From positions 8,623,294 through 8,687,293 of the forward strand of contig AP025067.1 of NCBI GenBank assembly GCA_036186865.1: a stretch of DNA of 64,000 bases, in the 5' to 3' direction. The translations under genes were made by a program, and so were the position numbers. This document shows positions 22,487 through 35,601 of this stretch, one piece after another. The first letter of the stretch is position 1. Each line of letters begins with the position of its first letter. Source of the DNA: Eustoma russellianum. Lineage: Eukaryota; Streptophyta; Magnoliopsida; Gentianales; Gentianaceae. The notes below the pieces were generated by a model. That model ran no database searches, was not told the DNA's origin, and was given only the letters and a program-made list of their open reading frames with translations.

Positions 22487-25249
22487 TGTTACACCCCGGG
22501 TTTTATCAGGGAAAATAAAAAAAATATAGTAAAATTACATTTAACTTCCCACTTCTCCCACTACCCTTTTAACGTTCCATAACCCCCATCCTCTTAATAC
22601 CCATTACTCTCATTTAACTCAGCCGTCAATTGGCTAAGGAAAAAAAAGAAAGTGCTCCTAAGAGTGAATGTGAGGAAGTGCTGAGAAGATGTGAGTGAGG
22701 GAGAGGGAAGAGAGAGGAGAAAAGAGGGAGGAAAAGAAAAGAAAAGAAGAAGAAGAAGGTTTGGTCCAAATCCAACTTCGATTCTAACTATGATATAGTA
22801 TAATCCAAGAAAAGTAAGTAACTTTAGTACATTTACCATGCCTTTGCAAAAATTTATGTGTTTATTTTAGTATTCAACTTGGATCATGCATTTGTATAAT
22901 GTTGGATGAATTTTATAGTACACATGTATAACGTGTGTGATGGATACATGTGTATTTCTATGATGCTTTAAACAATTAAAAAATAATAAAAGAAGGGTGG
23001 CGTGACTAGGGCCAGCGGCCGCACATGCACAGAGAGGCCAATTTGGATTTGAATTGCATATGTTACAAATATATGTATATAGATTGTGGATATCTCATTT
23101 ATGTTCATTACTCATATAATGTGTTCGAGTTTGTGCATGGCCGAAATATTTTTTGCAAAGTATAGTGGAGTGTAATTTTTTTTATATGTATATGGTGGTA
23201 TATGATTTATATCGGGTATATATGCATATGTATTTATATATGATATGAATTGAAAACTGTTGTGATGTACATGACACTGGCCGCACTCCTATCACTGTAA
23301 CTAGGGAGGAAATTGTTGTGTGCATATGGATATATGTGTTGAAGTACTGTATATATATATATATATATATGTTTCTATATATATATATATAATAAATTGT
23401 AATTACAGTACCAAAGATGGCAACAATTGAATGTGTGGTTATTTTAAGAATTGAAACTGACGGTTACATATAAATTGTGGTTAAATTCATAGGGTCTGCA
23501 AATTGAAATGTTACGGGGCTAGCTTGTCGATATGTATATTAACATGTGATGGTAGTGTATGTATGCTGCGGGTAATGACCGGAAAAAAAAGAAAGAAAAA
23601 GATGCATTGGGAATGGTGTTGAGTGAGGGTTAAGGTGAGTTGGATAGTGGGTTGAGATAAAGTGAACCAACGGAGGTATGTGCACGTATATACGTGTATA
23701 TGCACATGTATGGACGTGAGCATATACACGTGTATATATACCGGCTAAGATTGGACTTCTTTTTTGGTATCATTGGCAATTTTGGAAATTAATTGGACTA
23801 TTGTTTGGTTTATATTGAATTTGGCTATTTGGCAAATGTGACTAACTTTTGGACTTTGAAAAATAATTTTGGGAAAATTATTTGGTCGGATAATTGTAGT
23901 GAAAGAATAAGAGTAATTCAAAGGAGAAGAAATTTGTTGTGTGAAGGCAAAGTTGAAGACAAGTTAATAAACGAAAAAGTAACTTACAGGTTCAAATTTT
24001 GTAGAATACAGAAGATAGATTGGACATGTAGAAGAAGAGACTTTTATGGTAACCTTCCTCACGTTCGAGCATAGAATAAGAAGGCTAGGTGACCGATAAG
24101 AGGTAAGTGGTCTATTTGTGCTTGTTATGTTTATCATGAATCAGTGTGTTGTTTGATGCATATTTGTAATTGGATGTTCTTTATATGCGAGTTGTGTGTA
24201 TATGTGAGATATGTATATACATATGAACTGGATGTATGTATGGTTGTACGATTTCAATGTGTATTGCATATGTATATGGATGTGTGGAGGCATACATACA
24301 TGTATATCTGCGCATGTATGGGCGCAAGCATATGTATGAGTATGTATGCACCATATTACGAGAGACTATGCATTTGAATTCATAGCACGTGCATTGCATG
24401 GCAGGTCATGTCGAGAGGGGCATGAATGTCAGAGTATGATGTACTGTGGATACAGGTCACATGCATCTAGATGATGTACCATGGATATATGCCACGGGTG
24501 TCCAGATGATGTACTGCGGATATAAGCCGTAGGCATCCAGATGGTGTACTGGGGATCTAGGCCTCAGACACTCAGTTAGGTCCCAGGATCATGCATTGCA
24601 CGGTAGAGATATGAGCATCGTGCGTGACATGACTGTTGTTGCATGTGACACGTAGAGAAAGGCATGCATCATGAAGTTGCGCGTTATTATGTTGAGTGAC
24701 TTACTTTCCACAGTTTATTTATTCCATTGGCATGTATTATTCCTCTCTTTGTTTATGCAATTGAGTACTAGAGACATGTATGTTGATTTGTAAATGATAT
24801 CTGTAATAGTCTCTGCATGTATGTTTTCCATAATGGGTATAGATAGGTTGCTTACTGAGCCTGTTGATTTGGCTCACACCACCACTCACCAGTTTTTGCA
24901 GGTGGGAGAAGTTAGGGTATGCTTACACAGGAGTTATTATACCATGGAAGATCGAGATGGGAGATTTTGAGACTAAGGATATTCAGAAAAGACTTTCCAG
25001 GTTTGGTTGAGAAAATTATTTCGTTGTTTGAGGTTTATGTATTTTTGAGATTAGTGTTTACATACATTTGACTATTGTATTAATGATGATGATTATTTTA
25101 TCGAGGATTTTAGTAATGACTTCTGCTGACATCGATTTACGTTATTATGATGACTTGTAGTTGATTTGTACCGACGCCTTGTATTCTCCTTAGCGAGATA
25201 CGGCGGTGATTCGTTTCGAGTGCTAGGACTCTGGACGGGTTGCTACAGG
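22487..25249 (+). repeat. 5' LTR of element B (2,763 bp)
   Basis: Starts TGTTACACCCCGGG and ends GGACGGGTTGCTACA. It contains AG-rich and TA-repeat tracts (near 23350-23395), GTAT/GCAT-rich stretches that create spurious open frames (for example 24144-24377), a hairpin array, and a CTCACCAGTTTTTGCAG acceptor-like site at about 24885-24901. The frame after that site closes almost at once. Relative to the 3' copy it lacks about 80 bases near 22617 and about 145 bases near 24757. Confidence 0.9.
24444..24567 (+). repeat. hairpin array in 5' LTR of B (four units)
   Basis: Units of about 35 bases with stems around a 7-base loop: TGTGG/TCACA (one G-U), CATGG/CCACG (one A-C mismatch), CTGCGG/CCGTAG (one G-U), CTGGGG/CCTCAG (one G-U). 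The flanks match the D array (CATGCATTGCA words), so the two arrays are homologous. Confidence 0.7.
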
Positions 25250-27044
25250 TGGTATCAGAGCATGGGTCTAGATCCACGGGTGAAACATAGATTTAGGCTG
25301 TTATCTTAGAATTAAGTGATGATTTGAACATAAGTGTTGATTTTATACTAAGCATGACTTTAGAAATAAGTAATGACTCGAGGTTTAAGGAATGATCAGT
25401 TAAGGGATACGCATACCCAGGGTAACGTTATGTCTATATTTTAAGAGATTAATTTTTATGGCCCGGTATAGGTTCTAGGTTGTAATCATAGTCACTAAGG
25501 TTGATAATTTGTCTGTCTATCTACCAGTAGGATAAATTCACCACGGAGCTATAGTCTTACCCTAATCCGTTTCTCTAACCCTTAGAAAGACTACCTTGGT
25601 ACAGTGATCCTTAAAAAAGCGCACTAAGTTTAACCATTAATTAATTAATATAATCACTCATAGGAGAACTCACAAAATTCATTAATATAAGTTAAGGAAG
25701 CAAGGTCCACATATTATCTTTTATGGGGATATTAGCTGACAACCCTAAACTGACACTGACCATAATCAGCACACTAAATGAGTTATCATTGGGAAAGTCT
25801 CAGTTAAATATTGATACTTTGCAACAACGAGTCATTCAGGTAAATTTAGTACAAATAAGTTTGATTTAGCGCTGTAGTTATGGAACATGACATATGTTTA
25901 AAACCAATATGTCAATGCAAATGGGGAGTTAGACTAGTCATGGCGTAAGCAAATAGTTCTGATAGATGAGGTTACCCGCAAAAGATTCAGATGGTGGTTA
26001 ATATATAAATCATAGAAATTACTGAGATAAGTTGATGATACAGAGTTGTTGAGAAAATTGAGGCGAACATGGGAACATGTAAGTATCGCTGAATCTAGTA
26101 GGCCTAAATGGAGATAGCATAAGCATGAACAACAAGGGTTGCTATTTAATTGGGATTTTAACGGGGTTAAAATTAACAGTTGAAATAACTGATTAAAGAA
26201 GTATGGTAGATCAGTGTGGCGCACGAAAGCATGGTAAATTAGAATGTCCTAAGAAGCCTAAGTAATGACCCCTTAAGTTGAATCTCTGAATATAGAACGA
26301 ATAGAGATAAACTACAGCTAAACATTTAATCCTACATAAGTTGATGATGTCGCTGCTAGGAATATTAGCCTATAGAGACACGTAGGCTTGAATACATGTG
26401 GAGGTGTATTGGACTTTTCTAAGTTACAACTATAGAGAATTAATTTAGGGATTGAATCCTATAGGTACCAGATCATCTTGTGTGATACTGACAAGGACTT
26501 AATTGAATTGTACTAAAGCACACGAGTTCTGGAAATACATAATGTTCATGAGATTAGTTTCGTGAATACGATGTTAAAGTTAAGATTGTAGTGCACATGA
26601 GCCTGATTATAGATGGTTGCTGATGAAGCAAATATGACTTTACATATAGACTAACAATTGGGTTGTGGATTCACTAGCATGGCGACGATACCCTTAGGCG
26701 TGATTCTAGAGTTATAGAAAGATTAAGTTATGATTTCAACAAGCGGATGTTAATGAATTTAGAAATTACTGTGTAGGTATACATGAAGTGAATTTAGGAA
26801 CTTGGTCTATGAGGTAAGCATTGGCAGTGATGTAAAAAACTAAAGGAGTTTGATCTGGATATTGCCGACCCCACGACCAAGGTCAGTAGGTGAAAGCAAA
26901 ACATTACCAGTCTGGAAGAATGATATTGTCATTAGAGTTACCAGAATAGAAATAGGAGCTCGAAGAAGAACGGAAAAGTATTTGCGTCTTTTCAATCAAG
27001 GTACACAAGTTTCGAGGACAAAACTTTTTGTAAGAGGGGAAGAA
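25250..27044 (+). pseudogene. degenerate body of element B with primer-binding site and chromodomain remnant
   Basis: The primer-binding site TGGTATCAGAGC is at 25252-25263. The 1.8-kb body has no open frame over 100 codons and no recognisable gag or RT. Near 26904-27043 one frame reads LPVWKND and later QVSRTKLFVRGEE, the decayed end of a chromodomain and the usual tail of this lineage, overlapping the stem-loop AAGTTTCG...CAAAACTT (27007-27026) and the purine tract. The element must have moved using proteins from elsewhere. Confidence 0.7.
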
Positions 27045-27976
27045 TGTTACACCCTGGGTTTTTTCAGGGAAAGTAAAAAAATATAATTAAATTACATTTA
27101 ACTTTCCACTTCTTCCACTACCCTTTTAACATTCCATAACCCCATCCTTTTAATACCCATTACTCTCATTTAACCCCCACTACATTATCCTCATAATTTC
27201 CCATTACTTAAACATCCAAACCTCCTTGTCTCCCCCACCAAAGAAACACAGCCGTCAGTTGGCTAAGGAAAAAAAAGAAAGTGCTCCTAAGAGTGAATGT
27301 GAGGAAGTGTTGAAAAGCTGTGAGTGAGGGAGAGGAAAAAGAGAGGAGAAAAGAAGAGGAAAAGAAAAGAAAAGAAGAAGAAGAAGGTTTGCTCCAAATC
27401 CAACTCCGATTCCAACTACGGTATAGTATAATCCAAGAAAAGTAAGTAACTTTAGTATATTTACCATGCCTTTGCAAAAACCTATGTGTTTATTTTAGTA
27501 TTCAACTTGGATCATGCATTTATATAATGTTGGATGAATTTTATAGTACACATGTATAACGTGTGTGATGGATACATGTGTATTTCTATGATGCTTTAAA
27601 AAATAAAAAATAATAAAAGGGTGGCGTGACTAGGGCCAGCGGCGGCAGATGCACAAAGAGGTCAATTTGGATTTGAATTGCATATGTTACAAATATATGT
27701 ATATAGATTGCGGATATCTCTCATTTATGTTCATTACTCATATAATGTGTTCGAGTTTGTGCATGCCCGAATTTTTTTTTTTGCAAAGTATAGTGGAGTG
27801 TAATTTTTTATATGTATATGGTGGTATATGCTTTATGTAGGGTATTTATGCATATGTATTTACATATGATATGAATTGAAAATTGTTGTAATGTACATGA
27901 CACTCGTCGGACTCCTATCACTATAACTAGGGAGGAAATTGTTGTATGCATATGGGTATATGTGTGTTGAAGTACC

Positions 27977-28028
<52 letters not shown>

Positions 28029-28169
28029 GTATGTATATATATATGTATATATATATATATATAATAAATGGTAATTACAGTACCAAAGATGGCAGCAGTT
28101 GAAGTGTGGTTATTTTAAGAATTGAAACTCACGGTTCCATATAAATTGTGGTTGAATTCATAGGGTCTA
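27045..28169 (+). repeat. 3' LTR of element B, part 1
   Basis: Repeats 22487 onward with scattered changes. A long TA/TATG microsatellite spans about 27978-28064. Cut at 28169 by element C, with target duplication GTCTA (28165-28169). Confidence 0.9.
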
Positions 28170-30146
28170 TGTTGTACCCCGACAACCGTGTACTTGAAAA
28201 CTATGAATAACTGACGGAATGGAAGCGATAATTTCTTTAAAGCGCGTGTTACTTAACCCTCTCTACTCAAATACTTTTGAGATGATACTGAATAATTAAA
28301 TAAAGGGACTTCTAGAAAGTGACACATGAAATATGTATAGTTATAGGAACTATACACATTAAAATATATGTACATGCGTGTATAAAGGTGTGAAACATAT
28401 ATGTATGCGTGTGCATACAAAGATACATACATATATATATATATTTAAGATATACACGTATGGACACATATATATATTATGTATATACGTATATATATGC
28501 GTGTACATAAAGAAGTATATGTATATTATTACCTAATGTACATATAGGCGTGGTCACATATGTATACATGAACATTTGTACATGTTTAAGAGACTTGCAC
28601 ATTGTACATCATATTATATATACATACATATGCTAATCTTGGAATACAATAAAATAAATAAAACAACATAACACATGAATTAAAGAAAAATACAAGAAAA
28701 ATCAAAATTGCCCAAGAACACCTCCCATATTCGGTCAAGACCCTCTCAAGGGATCTAGAACACACCACAAATAACCAACATATGTCTTAAATAACTAAAT
28801 AATAGTTAAGATTAAAATAAACAAAAGCATGCAAGAAAGAAGTAATAAAAAATGAAAGCATGCAAGACAAAGTCTTACATACTACAAACCCCACACCCTC
28901 TTTTCCCAACTTTTCACAAGACTTGTTCCCCTCCCTTTTTGACCATACACCACCGAAAATTCCCCTCCCCTAACTCCCCAACATGTTTTATTCTAACACT
29001 CCACCTTCTTGTCTTCTTGCATTCCCTCAAACAAACTCAAGACAAACATCTTAAGCAAACCCTCCTCTCCCATACTCCTAAACTTTCGGCCACTCTATCT
29101 TGAAGGCTAGAAGATCTCCTTCAAGTTCCATCTTCAAGCCAAGAAGTGTATAGGTAAGTTCCTTCTAAGTCCATTAAGTAACTTCTTCATGACAAGATAA
29201 TGAAGCTCATATTAGAGCCCCTTTTTCTTTTGGAAACCGTGACCCCCAAGAGGTCACTAGGTGAAGATTTTCAAAACTACCAAGAGGGATTAGCTTCTTT
29301 GTGGGGAGAATTCATCTCAACCTCCATTCAAGATTCAAGTTGGTAAGAAAACCTAAACTCAAAATAACCTCATTTTCATCATGGAAATGACAACTAACAT
29401 TCTCCTCTTCTTCATCATCCCAACCGTGTGCTCAAGGGTGTAGGAGGAGAAGGATTCCAACTCAACTCACTCCATAACCAAGCAAAGACAAGAGCTTTAG
29501 CTTGAAGAGGCAAGTATACAATGATCTCTCATGATTTACTTAAAGAGTTAGTGACTTGAATGACTAGAGGTTCTTAAGATTTAATCTTTAGTTGAATATC
29601 ATAAGTTTGAGATTATATCTCATAGATTTCTTAAGAACAATGCATTGCATGTGGCTTATTCTCTCAAAGATGGAATCTTTTATTTCATGCATCAAGATTC
29701 AAGGCTGTTTTTAAGATGATTTATGATGCCACTAAGTGAGTCTAGGCAAGAATGACTCTTGTTGAAACTTAGAAGATCCATGGAAAAGTATGCATGTGTA
29801 GGATAAGGGCTTTACGAAATGGTTGCTAAGGTAAGCTTAAGATGAATCATGAACATGATTTCATGCTTGATTATGTGCTGAAAAATGTAATGGAAGCATC
29901 CCCTAAGTTTCGGCCTAAAGAAAAGAAAAAGAGGTGAGTATTGTCTCAAAGATGAACACTTATTTTGGTGCATAAATGACACTTGCCTTATTACTATCTA
30001 CAAACTGTTTAGTATGATGAAATGATGACTTTATTGTAAGAATGCAACCTGGACATTTATGTTACAATGGACGGTAAGTGGTAATCAATCATATATTTCA
30101 TAAGGACAAGATGAATGATGAACCCTTGGCTTGAATAGAAGAACAA

Positions 30147-31470
30147 ATGGCAAACCCCTGGAACTGGACTGAATGGGATGGTATATTCAACGGCCTAAGA
30201 ACGGACCTTACAGACCTTCAATGAAGCTAATTTTTGGTACCAAGTTAGACTTATGAGTGTAGCACAAGTGAGAGTTGGAATTTTGTTAAAATAAGTTACA
30301 GATTATTTTTAATAAAATATTTAGTAGAACTGCTCCAGTTGGAACTTCTGGAGCTGGGCAGAATGCAGCACTAATTTAAACGGCTTAAAACCGGACCTTT
30401 TAAACCTTCAATAAATCTGGGTTTTGGCACAGAGCTAGCCCCATGTGTATAGAAGAGCTGAGAGTTGGAATTTTGGTAAAATAAGTTATGGTTAATGTTT
30501 AATAAAATAATTGGTGAGACTGCTCAGGCTGTAAATTCTGGAACATGACAGAATGAAGTAGCATCTTGAATGGCTTGAAAAGAGATCTTGTAGATGTTCA
30601 ATAAAGCTGATTTTCGGTGTGGGGATAGCCTTATGTGTATAGAAAATGTGCAAGTTGGAATTTTGGTAAAAGGAGTTGTGGAATATTTTTAATAAAATAT
30701 TTGGTAAAGCTGCTCAGACTGAAAATCCTGGCACTGAGCAGAACTGCATCTCTTTTGATTCACTCGAAAAAGGACCTTGTAGTGGGTCAATAAAGCTGAT
30801 TTTTGGTATGATAATAATACCAAGTGTGCAGTGAGTACTCCAGCTCGAATCATGGTAAAACAAGTTGTGGATTAATTTTAATGATTTAATTGGTAACACT
30901 GCTCAATGGGAAGTACTGGAACAGAGCAGAAATTAAGTAACGAGTTAATAGACTCAAAAATGAATCTTAGGGACACGAAAATGGGCTAGTGTTCGGTAGG
31001 ATGCTAGTATTACATGTTTATGACATGTATGAGTTGGAATTTCGTTAAATAGGCTAAGGATTATTTTTAAGAAATTACGCGGTAAAACTGCTCCAGTAGA
31101 AAATTCTGGCGCTGTGCAGAATTGTCCACTGACTTCAAAGAATTCAAAGAGGACCTTGTGGACCTTCAATAAATATGATTTTTGGCACAAACCTAGCCCC
31201 ATGAGGGTAGTAGAGATGCCAGCTGGAATTTTGGTAAAATAAGTTATGGATTATTTTTAATGAATTATTTGGTGAAACTGCTCAACGAAGATTACTGGAG
31301 CCAACCTGAAATCGGTAACAAATTTCTAGCCTCAGAAAAGGGACTTAGAGACATGCAAATGGGCTAAATTTCGGTAGGATACTAGTTCCATATATTGATG
31401 ACTTGGGAAAGTTGGAATTTCTGGAAAACGAATCACGGATTCACCGCAATTGAATTTTTAGTAAAATCTG
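30147..31470 (+). repeat. tandem repeat of about 190 bp in 5' LTR of C
   Basis: The marker CTGCTC(C/A)A recurs at 30330, 30520, 30710, 30899, 31088 and 31278, a period of 189-190 bases, with a further unit before and a degenerate one after. Each unit carries words such as TTCAATAAA, GATTTTTGG, GTTGGAATTT and TAAAATAAGTTATGG. Units within one LTR differ more than the two LTRs differ from each other, so the array predates insertion. Confidence 0.85.
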
Positions 31471-31915
31471 TCAGTTCAGATTCAGCACCTAACCCAGTTC
31501 GGAAAGTAAGTAAATAAGTCCCTTTACGATTATTGAAATAATCTGAAATTTTATGACACGTATCTAAGATTCCACCAAACGTATTTGCGACAAAAGAATT
31601 ATGGAAATAGACCTAATTGGTTAGCTCAACCGCCCTATGAATGTGAAACAAAAGTCTTGGAAATACTTAGCTTCCAAATTCATGTATGTTGATATGTCAT
31701 AAGGAATGCATACAATTATTCATGTCATGGCTTGCATTTTATATCATGGCATGTATCATGCATGATCACGAAACTGATTTTCATGGATTTTATGATGCGA
31801 GCAAGTTTTACGAGCGACTATCTTTTCGTTATGCATGAAAAAGTTTTACGGTCCCATGTTTTTAAAGAAAGCTTCATGATTCCTTTGCCGGCCAAGCATG
31901 CGACTAACCCGACTC

Positions 31916-32117
31916 CAGACCCGGGGTTAATTGGTCTGATGATATGATATGTTCTAGACCCGCTCAGATCCGGGGTTAATTTATCTGATATCTGTTCTGG
32001 ACCCGCTCAGATCCGGGGTTAATTGATCTGATATCTGTTCTGGACCCGCTCAGATCCGGGGTTAATTGATCTGATATCTGTTCTGGACCCGCTCAGATCC
32101 GGGGTTAATTGATCTGA
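31916..32117 (+). repeat. hairpin array in 5' LTR of C
   Basis: The first unit has stem CAGACC/GGTCTG. The following units have stem TCAGATC/GATCTGA. All are around the same 11-base loop CGGGGTTAATT, at about 47-base intervals. The change from A-T to C-G in the stem is matched on both sides. Confidence 0.85.
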
Positions 32118-32454
32118 CACTCTGTTTTTATGACACGTTATTGTACGGGACCAAAATGACGTTTTTACAAGGCATGACATGACATCATGCATTGCATATT
32201 GCATAACTCACGATCATGAGGACATGTTGCATGTTACAGTTAATGTTTATAAGTTACTATTGATATAGCATTACCTAAAAACATGCTTAAGCCGAACGTC
32301 AAGCAAGCTCAGGATTTAAGATCAGGTATGAATTACAATTATTTGAGGTTTTTGGGGTAATACATTCATGTTATGACTCTTTATGTATTTCATGGTCGTT
32401 TATTGTATTCTTGCTTGGTGATTTTTATCACTCACACTTTATTTTTCCCCCCAG

Positions 32455-32507
32455 ATAATGCCAAGATAAAATGGATCGAGGATAAGCCGAGGGTACCATA
32501 TCCATAA
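32455..32507 (+). other. exon-like conserved short frame in 5' LTR of C
   Basis: After TTTATTTTTCCCCCCAG come two bases and the frame NAKIKWIEDKPRVPYP, then TAA. It lacks the two leading codons seen in E and A. The 3' copy reads DEP where this one reads DKP. Confidence 0.5.
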
Positions 32508-32822
32508 GCGAGGATATATGAAGAGGGCTAAGCTTAAGGACTTTTGTGCTGCCGAGATGGTTGTATTATGACTATGTTTGGATTCTTTGGAAATTTGACT
32601 ATGATGTTTTGTGAGACTACTACTTTGGGGACTTAGTTATTTCGTGTTTAATTTGAAAAGTTTTAATTATGCCTAAATTTCACTACCATGTTGAATGTTA
32701 GGATGGGAATCCACGACGTATGTTATGGATTTTCGCATGTTACGCATGACGCTTTGTACTCTCCTTAGTGAAGTACGGCGGGTGCACCGTATCCGGACGA
32801 GGCCCGGGTGCGGGGTGCTACA

Positions 32823-35601
32823 GGTGGTATCAGAGCCGAGGCTCCAGATCCGGGCAGAATATAGAACTAAGTTATGAACGTAGTCAACTAAGCTATGATC
32901 GTAGTCAACTAAGATATGATCGTAGTCAACTAAGTTTGATCTTAGGTCTAAGTCATGATCCTAGATGAGAGTTGACCTTAGACTAGGATGACTTAGGCTG
33001 GAAAATTAGGGTTTGACCGGATGATAGAACCCCAGTCGATGGCCATCTATGGAATGTAATCATGCCTGCTTGCAAGACCTTAAGATCGTATCTGGATTAC
33101 AAATTAAATTTTCTCGTTACTCTGAATATTTATGCCTTAAGTGAGACTCCGACACTTCGTAGTGCGGATGGCACCACAATTCAGTAAAATGACATCATCA
33201 CTATCGCCCCAGTAGGCAGTAAACTTTACTAGCAATAGTTAGTAAGAACACATATTCCAAGGTTTAGCAAGGAATTTAGTTCATAGTAGGCAGAAAGATG
33301 GTTAAGTAAAGTTGAAGATAACTTCATGACGATACAGATACCGAATAGGATAAAAAAAAAGTACAGAATATCTGACTGTCTTTGAGCAAGTAAGGAGTCA
33401 ACCAAAAACACTAACTTAGACCAAAAGAGTGCTTGATGCAGAAATCCTTGAAACATCAAAAAAAAACGTAACAGGTACGCCCAACTGCTTAATTTAAATC
33501 TGAAGTACCTATGTTCTATTATGTCTTTTAGCCAGGTATAAACGGTCATTGGAGCAATGCGATAAAGTAACCCAACTAATGCGTAAAAAACTAGAATAAC
33601 TTATCAAATTACTCTTAACAGTTGGATTAGTACCATAATAGTCGGAGCTCAATAAGATTTCTACGGAAGATAAATACCACTGGCCTAGGATCAATGATTT
33701 GTTTGACCACTTCGGGAAACGCAAGTGTTAACAAAACTGAATTACAAACTAACTATTTCCAACGAGAGAACCAAGCTCGAGGAAGAACATGGAATGTGTG
33801 CAAGGCGAATCATAGACATCCCCAAAACTATTAGGATTGACAAACGTCTTGACACGTTATAGACTTTATGAGTCTGGCATCTTAAGGACAATTCAGTAAG
33901 ATGGTTAAATTCCGTCCCTGACCATTATAAGTCGGGATTATCTAACCACTCTAGCAGTAACAATATCATGTGACGAAATCTTGCATAGCATAATAATCTA
34001 AATAATCTATGAGGACAAATCAAATGAGAATACCCTTGTGATTTGGAAAAGAAAACATAGATTTTGTAAGAAACAAGAACACCACAAAACGACATAAATT
34101 CCAAGGAAGAACTTCGACCCTAGGTTCGATTATTACGGGATTGGCGTGTCGACGAAACGGATGAGTCAGGTAGGACTTGGCAAAAGATTGGGGTTTCACC
34201 ATTCTATAAGAGTACAATCTTAGACTAAGGTACGAGTCATCATACATGCATTTTAGGGAATAAATTTTTAACACCGATGGAAATGCTTTTATGGCTAACG
34301 CATGGATACAGAAGAATGTTTATCGAAGGAAAGCATATGGTTCACAGTCAGGACTTAAGGACCTCTGTCATGAAAAGAAGGAAACTCCAGTAGTACATAA
34401 TCATGATAGGTCAATTACATCATACTAACCCTGAAGGAAAATCGTTGTCGCAATTTAACTCGCTAAGACAAGGGCCAGGCATTTCCGTACTCATTCATTA
34501 CTTTAGGACAGTATGTTCCTTTGACTATGAGAGATGAAAGGTTTAGACCCCCAGATCAAATTAGGTTAAGTTAAGTCGTATTCAAGGACCTTTGGTGAAT
34601 TATTGGAGGGCCGCTATGGAGCGGAATGCGATGGTAAGGGGACGAAAGAATGAAAGAAACGACTTAACAAGCAATCGAGGTAGAAGGTGGAAACCGTACC
34701 CATATAAGGCTAGTCTATACGGATGACAAAGAAACAACCAAGACACACCTAATAAGTGTAAAGTACCTATGTCCTCTGCTCCACTTCCTATTAACCAAGT
34801 AGGAGTGATTATGATAGTTTCCTTAAGTTATGATTAGTAGACCACAGGCGAGTAGGTAAGGTTATTAGTGATAACATTACTAAGTATGACACTGTGTATG
34901 GGACGCAGGGTCCTCGTCATGATGCGTCACTACTAGAACTTGTACCCGTTTTATCGCACTATGCGGAGAATAGGTCATGACTATGAAAACCATATTTTAA
35001 GAGAACGGGCCACCTTAGGATGATTGAAATGTCATAAAGGGAACATAAGTTTCAGAGGAGAACCCACAACTTCTAGTTCGATTCTATGAAATGATCGCAG
35101 AAAGGGGTAAGAGTTAGTACGTAATAAGGCAATCAGCAAGACGGATGAATACAGGGCATACCTTATGAAGAGCTTGGTATGTGTACCTTATGGGAATTAT
35201 CCCGGGTGTCTTTGGAAGGTATTTCGTAAATAGGATGACCGTTACATGATCACGGAAAGGATGTTTATAGAAAAGAGCTAATGGTCTATACCCCAGAGTT
35301 AATGATCTCTGCCTAGTTGTTCATTTAAAAAAAAAGGAAATTATAAGCCTGCTATGATCATGATTACACGGAAGGGATAGGTGACGATAACACCTTTCGA
35401 GAATTAGAATAAGTTCTGATGAGACCTCTAAGATGAAGGGAACAAAGCAGTGCTGGGGGAACTAAATAGACGCTTTATGCGATCTTATTTACCTAAAGAA
35501 GAAGCCACATGGAAAACGGAAGACAACGTGAGGAGTAGATGCCTCATCTTTTTGACTAGTTCTGAAGTTTCGAGGACGAAACTTATGATAAGGGGGGAGG
35601 A
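32823..35601 (+). pseudogene. scrambled degenerate body of element C
   Basis: Primer-binding site at 32825-32836, then three copies of a 21-base repeat (about 32869-32934). Remnants appear in the wrong order: an RT piece near 33672-33720 (NKYHWPRINDLFDHF) comes before a gag piece near 34450-34720 (gag core, then MERNAMVRGRKNERNDL), and a chromodomain tail lies at 35497-35564 (EEATWKTEDNV). Segments near 34310-34420 and 35260-35360 resemble each other, suggesting an internal duplication. The body ends with the stem-loop AAGTTTCG/CGAAACTT (35565-35584) and purine tract AAGGGGGGAGGA. It encodes no full protein. Confidence 0.75.

Larger units (their letters stand above)
28170..32822 (+). repeat. 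5' LTR of element C
   Basis: Starts TGTTGTACCCCGAC and ends CGGGGTGCTACA. Contents in order: AT-rich U3 with TATG repeats, AC-rich stretch (28852-29103, open but with no known product), a tandem repeat of about 190 bp (30147-31470), the hairpin array (31916-32117), the acceptor-like site with short frame (32455-32507) and the terminal stem-loop (32773-32792). Confidence 0.95.

Noticed and set aside
31916..32117. Regularly spaced short repeats that look CRISPR-like
   Set aside because: They lie inside LTRs of a plant retrotransposon, spacers are not unique, and there are no cas genes.
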